A DNA stretch of 64,000 bases from Pieris napi (GCF_905475465.1 NC_062253.1:1488001-1552000), one strand, 5' to 3'; shown: positions 1 through 10,520, counted from the first letter of the stretch. The notes: generated by a model not told the origin, from the letters alone. Translations and numbers: made by a program.

Positions 1-520
1 TTCACGCGCACGCTACGAGCATTACAAGCCGCGCGCGGAGCGATCCGTGATTTGTCGGTTTTTCGAACGAACACAAAGGGGCGCGCAGTGTGCGCGGTGC
101 GCCAACGTGGACGGTCGTTTTGAAATCAACACGTGCACGCAACGAACATGGAGGACGACACTGCGTGGAGTAAGGAAAAGGCATTTTGCTTGATAGATGC
201 GTACAGAGTTCGTGAAATTTTGTGGAACCCGCAAAATGAAAACTATTTTAAGAAAAATATTAAGGTCTTCGGCGTGTTTTCATGAGTTGATGTATTATTA
301 ATAATGAAGTACTGATAATCGTCATAGCAAGAACGTGGTTTTTTGACTCCATGCTTCGTGTGATCTACCGGTTTAAAAACGTGTATCGAAGGGCCGTGTT
401 CGCGGCAGAATGGCGGATCAAGACGAACGCGGGAGGTTCGTAGTGAATGCGCGTTAAGAGCGCGCTATGCGTCCACGCTTGCAGCGAACATGCAATGAAA
501 GGCAGAATAATACATTTCAT
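1..520. promoter_or_regulatory. CpG-rich segment, possible promoter/5' region of a MADF gene
   Basis: This opening segment is much richer in CG dinucleotides (runs such as gcgcgcgcgg near 32-41 and gcgcgc near 82-87) than the AT-rich rest of the window. It contains the MADF-like first-exon candidate at 148 and a second short frame starting at 411 (15 codons to a TAA). Such a CpG-rich patch in an AT-rich insect genome fits a promoter and first-exon region. No TATA box or initiator can be assigned with confidence, and the upstream part lies outside the window. Confidence 0.35.
148..285 (+). CDS. MADF-domain protein, candidate 5' exon (partial)
   Basis: The frame opens with ATG at 148 and reads 45 codons before TGA at 283-285. 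The peptide carries the opening pattern of a MADF (Myb/SANT-like, DNA-binding) domain: W7, the LID..Y stretch at residues 15-19, then the LW pair at 25-26 and Y33. MADF domains run about 80-90 residues, so only the first third is here. The likely explanation is a splice donor after codon 39 (GT at 265-266, weak consensus), with later exons not recognised downstream; the last six codons would then be intron. Alternatively it is a decayed fragment. Proteins with this domain are usually transcription factors or transposon-encoded DNA-binding partners in the nucleus. A second MADF frame lies in the mobile element at 58749-59554, but the two peptides are clearly different. Confidence 0.5.
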   Translation: MEDDTAWSKEKAFCLIDAYRVREILWNPQNENYFKKNIKVFGVFS

Positions 521-1030
521 GTTACGTTTCACCAGTCTGTACCCACCATAACGATCCAGGTTTCTGCATCAGTTTCGCGTTTCCTTATCCATAGGAAAAT
601 GTATCGTTACTTTTCTGCCTAGAGTTGAGTCATAAAGATCACATATACATTATTTTTACCTGATAATTAAATAAGTATGGCTCGGCTGCCTTTTGTTGTT
701 TAAAACTAATAAAAAGTTTGTTCGTTTATACTTTTGTAAAGTGCCATCTAGGAGTTGTTTTGGACACTACCATAGTGATGTTCTCTAACAATATTTATAT
801 TCTGGTGGAGGTTCATACGTAAATTGAAAGATATCGCTTTTACCAATGTTTGTATAACTAGAACGAAACAATAATAATTTACCTTGATAAATAGGGGTTG
901 TTTTAGAAACTACCATACGATGTGAGTTATTCTGATAAGAAAATTATACTAGAGGAAGTTTACAAATTTATAGATGGCGCTTTTAACAATGTTTATATGA
1001 CTAGAAAAAAATGGAATAAATACTATGTTG
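286..1030. other. Non-coding stretch, no recognised feature
   Basis: The CpG-rich part ends near 520; after that the sequence is AT-rich with short imperfect duplications (two related phrases around 745-775 and 895-920 about 150 bp apart, both followed by an actagaa motif). I recognise no gene or repeat family. Confidence 0.5.
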
Positions 1031-1032
1031 GT

Positions 1033-1125
1033 GTAGTACATTCAGCGTGCGACTCTCATCCCTAAGGTCGAAAGTTCGATCCCCGGAAGTCTGTCACTAT
1101 GGTGAAGAAAAACATCGTGAGATTT
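1033..1125 (+). repeat. tRNA-derived SINE (family S1), fragment
   Basis: A polymerase III B-box-like ggttcgatcc relative (agttcgatcc at about 1073) follows a gcgtgcgactctcat phrase, as in the full copy at 60724-61012. Later text matching the tail (aaaacatcgtgag) is present and then identity is lost. It is a truncated, diverged copy. Confidence 0.6.
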
Positions 1126-1499
1126 TATAAGTATTTCATAGATCCAGACATAATAAGTTATATTTTGTTGTTTTTGATAAATACAGTTATAATTGGAGAT
1201 AATTAAAACAAACAGTATCGTAACACACATAGAGACTCTTTCGAATAGGCTGAGCTCTGCACTCAAGGTCTCTGGTCATTAAATTCTTGAAGCCTTGTTG
1301 TATGTACAAATAAAAATAAGCGATTTTAAAACAAATGGTGACTTTCACCAGTATAATATACGAAACAGAACTAATCTAAGCGTACGACCAGGAAATTGTA
1401 TTCGTTTTTACAACAAACTCCCAAATTTCAGAAAAAAAAATCGAAAATTGAGAATTTTCACTGAATAAATTCAAAACTCTCGTTAAACGTTAATTAATC

Positions 1500-1745
1500 A
1501 ATAAAGCTTTTTATAAATTTGACGACTATTTAAATGATCCTCATCCTTGGGATTGATTTGCTGCAGTTCAAACAATTTGTGTGACTCAAAACTTGGCGAT
1601 TAAAAAGAGTGGCGGAGAGTTTCTTGCCAGTTCTTGCTCGCTCTACGCTCTTGATTTTCGAACTGGTAGTAAATGTAAATTTAGAATCAATTTAACATCT
1701 TTTCTGTTGACGTTCAAGTGTACTTGTTTGAGTTTGAAATGATAA
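1500..1745 (+). repeat. LINE tail, family C
   Basis: The segment carries the phrase gagtggcggagagtttcttg and the downstream gaactggtagtaaatg that recur at 14551, 17365, 36878 and (minus) 8619, 21510. From aaagctttttataaatttga onward it parallels the copy at 36878-37137 almost base for base. I read it as the 3' untranslated end of a non-LTR retrotransposon; no coding remains. Confidence 0.6.
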
Positions 1746-2179
1746 CCAAATGTACGTAAATTAATTCATAATGTTCCCAAATAGTTCCCTTACTAATCCA
1801 TATTGTATTGTATATCTAAGACACCACCTCTTGCATATTAAACGTATTAAAACGTCTCTAGCACGCTATAAAAATAAATGTTGCCAGTTCGACAATATTT
1901 TCCCAAACTAATGGGTTAAAACGTCTGCGCTTAAGCAAATCGTCTCCTAGCAATAATGCTAAACGGTGAACAGTGAAGTGGAAAGTTTTAAAAAGGATTT
2001 AATATTGTGGTTTTAAAGAAGAAAAGATATCGGTGCATTTCTTTAAATATTTTATTTTTGTTAAGCGTATTCGTGGTTAGTTAAATAATATATGTATATT
2101 ATATAATAATGTAATACTAATCTAATTATAGTAAAAGGTACACACTGTAATATATATAATATATAATGTAGTATACAAG
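1746..2179. other. AT-rich spacer
   Basis: No open frame or recognised repeat. The stretch ends in TA-rich sequence near 2090-2170. Confidence 0.4.
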
Positions 2180-2328
2180 AAAAAATATTCCAAGAGGGGG
2201 AGCCATTTCTGTATAATATGTATTTTCATTGGCATGTTGTCCGTTATGGACTCCTAAACTACTTAACCGATTTTAATCAAATTTGCACACCGTGTGCATT
2301 TTGATCTTACTTAAAAGATAGGATAGCT

Positions 2329-2364
<36 letters not shown>

Positions 2365-2570
2365 TACTGTACGTGTCTATGTCACTGAACTCCTCTTAAA
2401 TGGCTGGACCGATTTGAATGATTAGTTTGTATGCGTTTGGATGGAGCCCTGGTTGGTATAGATTCACAAATCAGCCCGGCAGATGGCGCTGCAGTCGGTA
2501 CTCTCATACTTTGTTTCATATCCTAATCGCTTAAAATATCATGCAGGACAACGTCTGTCGGGTCCGCTAG
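2180..2570 (+). mobile_element. Helitron, non-autonomous (5' end uncertain)
   Basis: The 3' end is clear: a gggtccgctag terminus stops at 2570 and is followed by T, the usual CTAG-T Helitron junction. The body includes the ggaccgatttgaatgat phrase common in these elements and a TA microsatellite at 2332-2361. The 5' TC terminus could not be placed; the start given is approximate. No Rep/helicase coding is present. Confidence 0.6.
2332..2361. repeat. TA microsatellite
   Basis: About fifteen uninterrupted TA dinucleotides inside the Helitron at 2180-2570. Confidence 0.9.
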
Positions 2571-2574
2571 TTAG

Positions 2575-2655
2575 AATATATATGTCGTAGCGTACTAGCT
2601 TAATAAAACGGTAAATTAACAGCCTAGTCTCTTAACTAAACAGCGCCGTTTAACA
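2575..2655. repeat. Dispersed repeat, shared with 10445-10520
   Basis: The segment is recognisably the reverse complement of 10445-10520 (shared phrases: gctacgacatatat, ctaggctgtt, acggcgctg, read in the 10445 orientation). Class unknown; possibly the end of a DNA transposon. Confidence 0.5.
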
Positions 2656-2869
2656 GCGACTTCAACCTATGACAAAAGGAAACAAGAAAGACAAATAAAA
2701 AGATGGGAAGATGGTATAAGAACAGCAGCTGGCTCTATGTGGCAACGCTCTTATAAGGACAAGCTGTAAAACAGAAATTAACCGGCTCATAGTTATAATA
2801 TATTCACATATTATTTACTAGGATAAGTATTTTACATAATCTGAAATAAATAAGTTACTTAAAAAAATG

Positions 2870-3235
2870 GTGCGTGTATTTATGTACGCGCGTAAGAAGT
2901 TATACTTATTTGGCATTATTAAAAATAGTTTTTGATTGCATGCAAATAATTAATTACAATAAAATAATCAAAGACTGGAAAAGGAGTCATTATAGTCAAT
3001 AAAGTTCAGTTTACATTTGAAAAATTAAATAAATAAATATTTATTATTATTCTCTTACATTAAGTGTAACATAAATTCTATTATTATTCGAATGTTGTTT
3101 TTAAATTATGTCCAATGCCGTAGCATCTTCCGTGGGCAACTTCATTCTGTTAATTTTGTGTCACGGTGCGCATCGTCAAATTTCACTCTCATCAATTTTT
3201 CATAACACGCCTAAAGAATAACTTCAATTAAAAAA
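2870..3235. mobile_element. MITE-like repeat, family E
   Basis: This approximately 365-bp repeat recurs inverted at 32950-33250, in a diverged copy at 13362-13720, and split by a Helitron at 43725-44475. Shared landmarks are aaagactggaaaaggagtca, cgtagcatcttccgtgggca and the tttcactctcatcaattttt end. Copy ends carry a gaagttatacttct motif followed by GGCGCG-like sequence, suggesting terminal inverted repeats. The intact text cattatagtcaataaag at about 2989 is the empty site for the Helitron at 43823. It lies just downstream of the protease-homologue stop codon and may supply its 3' UTR. Confidence 0.65.
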
Positions 3236-3265
3236 AAAAAAATTTAATATACACCTATTATATAA

Positions 3266-3472
3266 CTAAATGAAATTGTCATGATAATCAATGCCGTGCT
3301 TCTTGGTTACTTTATGCCCATGGATAGTAGCGTGTATCCACGAGCTAATATTCACATGGGAGACGAGGGTGACGAAGGTGGCGCCATTTTCCATCTGACA
3401 GTCCTCGGATCTCCAAGAGGAAATAATGCCCCATAGAATTCCATTTAAGACCATTGGAGCTCCCGTGTCTCT
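3266..3472 (-). CDS. Serine protease homologue, exon 4 (3' end)
   Basis: A gatttcag acceptor opens the exon and TAG at 3266-3268 closes it. It starts with RDTGAPMV in place of GDSGGPLV and continues NGILWGIISSW and the final SSWIHATIHG helix, followed by a 19-residue basic/His-rich tail beyond the usual trypsin end. Confidence 0.85.
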   Translation of the reverse strand, partial: RDTGAPMVLNGILWGIISSWRSEDCQMENGATFVTLVSHVNISSWIHATIHGHKVTKKHGIDYHDNFI

Positions 3473-6400
3473 CTGAAATCCAGTAAAAATACCACTTAGT
3501 CATCATACCAGTCAGTCTAAACAGAATTCATTTGATCTAGTTTGGATTAATACCATCAAAACATGACTTATAAAAAAAACGGTTGTCTGTAAAGTTGGTT
3601 TACTGACGATAGTTGAACGTGACAACGTCATAAGAAAATACTGAAGTAATAGTTGCATTTTTCAAAAGAAAAATTTAATTTTATTTGTTTGATTGATATT
3701 TTGTATGGATAAAGAGAGGGTGTAAATGGAAATGACAATAGAATTGATCAAGTTACATTTGTTTGTAAAAAGAAAGAACGGGCCGAACGCGGAGGCCGAT
3801 TGTGCCTCTTTGTCGCTCGGTTCGCGCTCTCGCTTGCACTTCAAGCCTCAAATGGAACGCCTTAGAGCGAGGTAACACGGCATGCTTCATGTTTTTTCGT
3901 GCGTGCAGCCGGCTCCATCGAATTATAAGACGTTGTCACGTCAAAAACCTCTTATCCTAATTTCAATTTGTATGATGTATCAAACTCGAAATATACACGT
4001 TCTATAACTAAGCATTATTGGCTAATTTGACCATGGTAAAATGCCACAACTGATAGTTTTTTAGACACTTTGAGCCGCACATCACCACTATGTGGAACCA
4101 GCTGTCCATTGAAGTGTTTCCAAACCAAGTCGGCGTCCGAAGTCCTTCAAGAAAAGAGCGTACCAAATGGTAAAACCCCGGCAACGCACTAGCCCTCTGG
4201 TAATGTGAGTGGCCATGGGGGAGCTTTCAAGTATTACGTAACGAATTTTGGGGGGGGGGCTCATTTTGTAAAACATTACGATGCGGGGCGGGAATTAAAT
4301 TACACGTTATTGTTAATATTATTTTCGACTTACACCACATAATAGTAACTGAAGAGTCACTAGGTGGCCACGAAACGTTTTACTATACTTGGGTACCTAC
4401 TGAAAAACGTTACGGCGAGTTACATGGGGGGGGGGTCAATAATCTCCAAAAATTGCGTTACGTAATACTTGAACGCTCCCTGGGCGGCGATATTACATCA
4501 GGTGATTGTTTACTTATTAAAATACATTACCTGACAAGGATCTCCATGGACCGGTGGGTCCAAACACATTACACCTCCCGTATTATTTATTCCCTGGGCT
4601 TCCAGGTGATCACCACAATCCTCTGCATCCAAGGGATGGACGTGTGATATTGTCAGTATGCGTTTTTTAAACAACTCCACGGAATCCAGGCTTGTATGAT
4701 TCTTTGAAACCTAAGGTAATATATAAATAATACTTTACTAGAGTACAATATTTAAATCCATTTAATAATATAATTAATAATTATAATTTCATTCGTATTA
4801 TGAAAAAGTACTCGAAGTAGTGATCAACCACCTGTGCCTGATGATGGTGATGTTTAGGCCTAAGGCAGTCTGGTTTCCTTTAAATGTTTGCCTTACTATC
4901 ACTTATTAGGTGCCAATTTTATATACCATGTCAACTTTTTATCACGTCAATCGCTATAACGTAAAATCGAGTTAAATTTGTTTGGTTGAACACAAAACCT
5001 TTATAACGCAACAGGCATTCTCTATTACGAAGAAAATTTTTCATATTTAGACATCAACAACATACTTAAGTGTAATTATTTTTATAATCAGCTTACAAAA
5101 CTAATCTGCCGGTTCCGAAATTTCTAAGAAAGACACCTGAGGTCATAAACAACCTTCTCGCCTTTGTTATTTTTAATTGAATCTACAAGTTTGCCATTAT
5201 TCTTAAATTTCCTGTAAGGAATTTTGGTCTCAGTTCAATCAATCAATTCAGTCACCTATATATATTAATTTTTGTACTTGGTTAAATTTAGTTTTTTCTC
5301 TCGCTATAACGAAATCTCTCCATAACGAAAGAAAATACTTGGTGTCTCGAAATACGTTATAAAGAGTTTACACTGTATGTGAAGCAAAGTCCATTGCTTG
5401 TATGCAAACAGGGGTATTCACGTGAACAATGAAATACCATACCTGAAGAGGAGCAGGCCAGGCTGTTACAATAAAATGAGTAGCAGTTATTTGTCGTGGT
5501 TTCTTTAACAGCTTGATTGGGTTCAAGTTGGGAGTCAGCCGCAGAGGCGAGGCTAGCTTGATTAACGCTATGTCAAACTGCGGCTTGTTGTCATCGAAGA
5601 GTGGATGTATGTGAATGTATTTCACTGGAGAGAGGAATCCTCCTTTTTTATAGTTGATGCTGCCCAAGCGCACGCGGAGAATACGAGAGAGATCTCTGAT
5701 CCTGAAAAATAATATCTTCTATACGTGACTTGTTTTTTGACTGTCTCAACGATAACGTTATACATATCAAAATACGTGGCAAAGAAAAGGCAAACGAGCC
5801 TTAATGAAAATGCAGCCGTATATTTCAGATATATTGTTCAGTTTCTTAATAAGTAAGTTTTTACGATATTATCCTGTACCGTAGGCACAGCAATCAGAGT
5901 GGCGCTACAGACTGGCTGAGACACGCCGTAAATTTTTGAGTTTATGCTGCTGGTTAGCATGATGGTTTCCTCACGATGTTGTCTTTCACAAAAATTGATG
6001 CAAAGCCGTGATTTGAAAGCACAACAGCCCTGCGATTCTGTAACACACAATCGGCGGTCGCTCTCAAATCAGTCGTGAAGCAGTCATTTTATGATTTGGC
6101 ATTCTGATAAACAATAAACTACAAGCTCCCACCTTTTCAGAATGCCAAATCATAAAATGACTGCTTCACGACTGATTTGAGAGCGACCGCCGATGCGAAA
6201 ACCGCTGTGTGAGTTCGAAAAGTGAGTTACAGAATCGCAGGGCAGAATTCAGAGACGCTCGCTCAAGACAGTAGGCGAACTCTTAAGACAGCACATGCCA
6301 CAAAGAAAATACCAATGCATAACTGTGGATAATCACATGACCTGAAAGTTAATCTCTTACACTGCTTAAAATCACTCTTGTTACTTCTTTAATAAGGTTT

Positions 6401-7235
6401 CAAAACCTGAGAAATATATTGAAATATAAAAGTAATGTAGTACTGAAATGATCTAATAAAAGTAGTTATTGGCGGAATGAATAGTTGACTCCGGCGGAAG
6501 GCTTTTATAAACACGCTCCAAAATAAGTTTAGTTTGTGTGTATCCAGTTCAGATATATTTATGTAACACAAGGCAATCGGGCAGAAGGTTCAGCTGATGT
6601 TGATACCATGACACTCACATTGCCAGAAGGCTCGCAAGATCGTTGCCGGACTTTTAAGAATGGTTACGCTCATAATCAAAGGACCCTAAGTCGAATTGGT
6701 TTACTTCAGTTTGTAGTTGGTTCCACAAAGTAGTGGTGCGCGGCAAAAACTGCCTTAAGAAACGCTCAGTTGTGGAACGACGGACGTCGAGGTGATACGG
6801 ATGGTATTTTGTATTGACGACCGATGATGAAACCTGAGATTTAATTATATTAAATTAAATGTTAATATATTTATTGTAGAATGTTTTAACAGCTTTGTGT
6901 GGTCCGTTGTTAAACTTAATCCTTGTGTATATATTTGGTTATTTATATTGGAAGTTTGGAAGTACTGGAGTTATTTCCTGAGTTGAATCCTGTACAAAAT
7001 ATAAATATCCATTGCCTGTTAATAATTAAAGGAGATCTTACATATACAATGAATCAGCTCCAGTTATAATCCAACTTTCATGTATTAAAGCACCGGCGCT
7101 TATATAGGAGGTCTTCTTCAAAATGGCCGCCATGTATGGAAACAATTCATTACTTGATACCCTTGTATGTTCATCCGTTATTAGTTTTCCAGCAACATGT
7201 TGGATAATCACAGTTATAAGTATGTGGAAAATCAT
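3266..7235 (-). CDS. Serine protease homologue (catalytically dead trypsin fold), complete gene, 4 exons
   Basis: The coding sequence joins 7235-7042, 5701-5443, 4710-4531 and 3472-3266 on the minus strand; every intron is GT-AG and the phases agree (2, 0, 0), giving 279 residues, a normal trypsin length. Residues 1-17 form a hydrophobic signal peptide, so the product should be secreted. The zymogen cleavage point would be R25-V26, but the usual IVGG is VSSN. The His57 position is Asp (D61, within ITGADS), Asp102 is kept (D108, DIALIKL), and Ser195 is Thr (T214, within RDTGAP); oxyanion Gly193 is Arg. Asp189 of the specificity pocket is retained (D208). The Cys42-Cys58 pair is lost (S46, S62), while C183, C200, C210 and C236 remain. 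By family knowledge such homologues act as cofactors, binding proteins or regulators in haemolymph, gut or reproductive fluid; which applies here is unknown. Not a pseudogene by frame. Confidence 0.88.
4073..4505 (+). repeat. LINE tail, family A, split by a MITE
   Basis: The two halves (4073-4218 and 4481-4505) match the family A 3' end (tatgtggaaccagctg, then tgggcggcg.tat.ac and catcaggtga). It lies in intron 3 of the protease homologue, opposite to its strand; its end is about 25 bp from exon 3. Confidence 0.75.
4219..4480. mobile_element. MITE with terminal inverted repeats, nested in LINE tail
   Basis: The left end reads gggagctttcaagtattacg and the right end is its complement apart from one base (cgtaatacttgaacgctccc). 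Inside each end runs of G or C follow an acgtaacg motif. The interior is AT-rich and non-coding. A TGG stands at both junctions, and removing the element with one TGG restores the family A consensus ccatgggcggc, which supports a 3-bp target duplication. The superfamily is not certain. Confidence 0.8.
4531..4710 (-). CDS. Serine protease homologue, exon 3
   Basis: Sixty in-phase codons lie between a ccttag acceptor and a GTAATG donor; there is no ATG start, so it is easily missed. It encodes SLDSVELFKKRILTI, a DCGDHL stretch, VMCLDPP and the HGDPCQ that leads into the mutated GDSGGP site. C183, C200 and C210 are here. Confidence 0.85.
4920..5375 (-). mobile_element. pogo/Tigger-like DNA transposon remnant
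   Basis: On the minus strand the end reads cagtgtaaactctttataac, next to a TA, and is followed by repeated cgttatagcgag-type phrases. This matches the terminal style of pogo/Tigger elements. The opposite terminus was not found and no transposase frame is present. It fills most of intron 2 of the protease homologue. Confidence 0.5.
5443..5701 (-). CDS. Serine protease homologue, exon 2
   Basis: A tttttcag acceptor precedes G, which completes the split Met codon; 86 codons follow and a GTATGG donor ends the exon. It encodes VRLGSINY, the conserved Asp loop (FDIALIKL, D108), and the VTAW stretch equivalent to the usual VTGWG. Confidence 0.88.
6027..6243. mobile_element. Long-TIR fold-back MITE, family F1, copy 1
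   Basis: The arms begin gccctgcgattctgtaac and are complementary over most of their length; the left arm has lost about 40 bases relative to the right. The central gap is only about 15-30 bp. Sister copies lie at 40620-40855 and 54857-55054. It sits in intron 1 of the protease homologue. No clear target duplication is visible. Confidence 0.8.
6568..6833 (-). repeat. LINE tail, family A, minus strand
   Basis: Read on the minus strand this gives the family A C-terminal coding remnant (cgtcgttccacaactgagcg, tttgtggaaccaact, then the gccagaaggctcgc complement). Frameshifted and deleted; located in intron 1 of the protease homologue. Confidence 0.75.
7042..7235 (-). CDS. Serine protease homologue, exon 1
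   Basis: The exon begins with the first ATG of the frame and ends at a GTAAGA donor with two bases of a split codon. It encodes the signal peptide (IFHILITVII core), the degenerate activation site and the N-terminal barrel up to the mutated His region (WIITGADS). A CAG-like acceptor lies just upstream of the ATG, so a separate 5' UTR exon is possible. Confidence 0.85.
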
Positions 7236-8618
7236 TTTGATTACGAAAAGGCTGTAAAAGAATTTTATTCGATATTAGTCAAAAATTTCTTAAAGCATTA
7301 AGTGCGCGCATTAGGCTAGCAAAATTAATATTTTCACCCGCTCGTGTCCCTCCGCCCGCTCTAGTGACTTAAGTTCGCATGAATAAGACGATATAATCAA
7401 CATAGTCGTAGAATAGTGACTGATCTAACAAATAGTAAACTTTACAGGGCAGCCATTTCAAAATAATATAATCATGTTAGTCTTTGTCCTTACTATTTTA
7501 ATTCATATTCTGTTATTATGAAAATTGGCTTACAAGCAAACAATAGGGTTTGTTTTGACACAAAATAAAAATAATATCATTAAATTACACAGATTTCTAG
7601 AAAAGCACATGTTTCTATTAAATCCTTCACTTAACCGACTGATTAATTTGAAATTTAAAACACATGGATTTTTTTTAGGTAGCCGTAATATTTAGTCAAT
7701 GTAGTATCCAAATATGATAAAAAGTGGATTTTGTATTTTTTTCAAATCCGACATTGTTCTACGATCATGACGCATTTTGCGCGAAACAAAAATAAAGTAA
7801 ACGCCAAATGCTTTTTAATTAAATGACTCGTAAAATATGCAATATTTTAAAATCGCTAGTAACAGCTCTCGGCCAAACTAATGTGCTGTAATTCAATTAT
7901 TTTTGTGTCCATAATACTAGCCATGATTGAATAAAAACGAAATTAGGCAAAAGTTAGGGTAAGTTTAAGGTATTTTTTTTTGTATCGAGGAATTTATATT
8001 GTATTGTGTGTTTTTAGAGTCAATAATTGAAATTATAGTGAAGACTCAATACATATTTATTGTTTTTAATTCAAGCATCACATACTTAGATAAAATCAAA
8101 TCTACGGTGAGTGATTTTGGTTGGTGCCCGCCCTTAAGAAATTGGCGATATTATCCTAACGTGTTGATTTAAAACAAAACTCAACAAACGCACAAACTAC
8201 TTACATTGTAAATCAAAATTCTGAAAACATTAATTATAAAATAACACAAAAAACTAATATTATTGATACATATCTTATTACACACGAAATGTATTTATTG
8301 GTATATGTCATACACTTATATAACAGTATAAAAAAATTAACATCACTTTGCTTAATTAAAACTACCTAAACGGAAAATTTCAAAATGTACGGAAGCTGTT
8401 TAGTAATATTGCTCTCAGATTGTGTAGTGTTTATAAAACAATAGTTATGGCGGTAAGGGTTGTCAAATTTCTGTTTGACCATTATCAAATTCCTAGTCAG
8501 TGGTGTATGAATATTGTTCTTGTATTTGCGAAATAAACTAAATAAATGATTACGAACCTACGGAAATCTGAAGTCTTGACATACAAGGTTGTAGGGCTAG
8601 GCTTTTTATATTTGATTT
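7236..8618. other. AT-rich spacer, upstream of the protease homologue
   Basis: No recognisable gene, RNA or repeat. The first 200 bases are the only candidate promoter region of the minus-strand gene; no motif stands out. Confidence 0.4.
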
Positions 8619-8800
8619 ACAAGTCAAAAGTCAAAAATCATTTATTCATGTAGGTAACACAATGCACACTTATGAACGTCAAAAAAGAAATATACATTAA
8701 ATTCTTCTAATTTTACATTTACTGCCAGTTCTCAAATCAAAGGAGTAGAACGGAAGAGAAGAACTGGCAATAAACACCGCCACTCTTTTTAGTATCTAGT
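8619..8800 (-). repeat. LINE tail, family C, minus strand
   Basis: The segment is the reverse complement of the family C tail (catttattcatgtaggtaac, gaactggcaataaa, ccgccactcttttt). Non-coding. Confidence 0.7.
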
Positions 8801-9130
8801 TGAACTACATTTTATTATAAGTATTTGTTTGTTAACTTTTTATGTTTGTGTTGCAGCCCTATGCACCAGGAATGTTTAATAATAGTATGGTAGACAGCAA
8901 CGAATTTATGTCGGTTTTATTTGCGGTTAAGTAACTTGGTTAGCTTGAACATTTGTTAACCGATTGAATGTGAACATTTGAAAAATAGTTTGAGCTAGAT
9001 TTGTTCATGCTTACTTACGTATAGTCAGGCGCAAGTCATTTTTCATGGTTATCATAAAATCTATAAATACGACATCTTTAAATTGTATGCAATAAGAAAA
9101 AGCAATGTAATTGGAAGCGTTCGAGATCTT

Positions 9131-9297
9131 GTCCGTCGTTCCACAACTGAGCGTTTTTAATGGCAGTATTTGCCGCATATCACCACTATGTGGAAATAGG
9201 TGCTCACGGATATATTTATTATTTATTATTATGGGCGGCGGTATCACTTAACATCAGATGAGCCTCCTGCCCGTTTGCCCCCAGTTCTATTAAAAAA
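9131..9297 (+). repeat. LINE tail, family A, internally deleted
   Basis: Starts with the cgtcgttccacaactgagcg phrase, passes caccactatgtggaa, then jumps to gggcggcggtatcacttaac and ends cccgtttgccccc followed by A residues. The middle coding part is missing. Confidence 0.75.
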
Positions 9298-9424
9298 TCT
9301 GGGTTTATCGACGTATGCCTAAAATATCATGGACAGACCGCATACTGGTTTTTATTCAAGATACTTTACATTTATATTTCTATCAGATTTTTTAAAAATT
9401 TGTGTGTAAAGTAGACCTGATTTG

Positions 9425-9690
9425 CTTAAGCGCCAACCCGTCGTACCTTCTAGAGCACGGGATAAAAGATGAACACTTGAAACTATAAAATGGACTGGAC
9501 CTACTGGAAAGAGATGTATAGAACGACAAGAGATGAGATGAGCTGATGACGTAATAGAACTAGCGGGGTAAATGTTGCTGAAGAAGTGAAGTGGAATAAT
9601 ATAGAGGAGGCCCTTAAAAGGGGCCATACAAAAACTAGAACACGAAAAACTAACCTTAATTTTTAAAACTAAACTAACACAACTAATACT
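9425..9690 (+). pseudogene. Non-LTR retrotransposon ORF2 C-terminus, RTE-like, decayed
   Basis: Conceptual reading across stops and shifts gives TIKWTGPTGKRC, a gRQ..R.ADDVIELAG pattern and a final basic helix, the tail typical of RTE-type reverse transcriptase proteins (GRP..RW.DDI..AG). Several in-frame stops. Confidence 0.5.
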
Positions 9691-10061
9691 CATAATAATA
9701 AATTAAACTAAACAATTAATAAAGCTTTATAATAAGACGTCGTACCATGGCACTTCCGCATTCGGGGCTATGTGTATATATGTGTATTCTCTCGAAATAT
9801 ATTTGGCTAGTATCGTCCATATCTCATATAAATCTGATTATAGTGATTTATTTTATCCAACGCAGAACATAAATATCAGAATTGGATTATCTGTAACCTT
9901 TCTGTAACGTTATACAGGGATTGAATTAACTTGCCTCTGCGGGGACTTTACACATCACCGAAATTTGTGCATTAATACTTAAATTAAGACGTTCAAGTGA
10001 AAATTATTATCAGATCCTATCTCTACTAATAGCTTTATAGTTTAATGGTATAGTAATAATT

Positions 10062-10155
10062 AAGGCTGGGAACGCACTCGCGAACCTGGCATTGAGAGTG
10101 TCCATGGGCGGCGGTATTTATGATCACGTGAGCCCATTTTTCCCCTGTTATGTGA
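10062..10155 (+). repeat. LINE tail, family A, short
   Basis: Matches gggaacgcactcgcgaacc, tggcattgagagtgtccatg and gggcggcggtat of the family A 3' end. Confidence 0.7.
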
Positions 10156-10440
10156 ATTATGAAGTTGCTTGCCCATTCTTCTCCATATGAAACTACCTTA
10201 TGGAAGCAACTAGAGTCATTTTTTAAATATTTTTAACTTTGACAATTTTAATTGTAATTTTGACATTCAAATGTGCCTTTATAAAGGGACTTTCAAAAGT
10301 GCCTCTTAAATAGGCCTAATTGACATAAATGATTTGACTTTATAACAAATACTCAAAAACGTCATCTGAAAAGAAAAAACACAATCAAACAAACACAATT
10401 TGAAAAGTACAAATAAAACTAGTACAGTGAAGAAAGAATC
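10156..10440. other. AT-rich spacer
   Basis: Contains an imperfect local duplication of a tgac/aaatgtgcctttataaaggg-like phrase near 10257-10320; otherwise nothing recognised. Confidence 0.35.
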
Positions 10441-10444
10441 GGTT

Positions 10445-10520
10445 GCTAGTAAACGGCGCTGAAAAGAGGCTAGGCTGTTTATTGAACGGCAAATTAAGCT
10501 AGTTAGCTACGACATATATT
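10445..10520. repeat. Dispersed repeat, shared with 2575-2655
   Basis: Reverse complement of the 2575-2655 segment (gctaggctgtttattgaacg, gctacgacatatat). Class unknown. Confidence 0.5.

Noticed and set aside
4453..4647. 64-codon plus-strand frame over the region of protease exon 3
   Set aside because: It is antisense to the real exon (4531-4710, minus) and partly MITE; no motif of its own.
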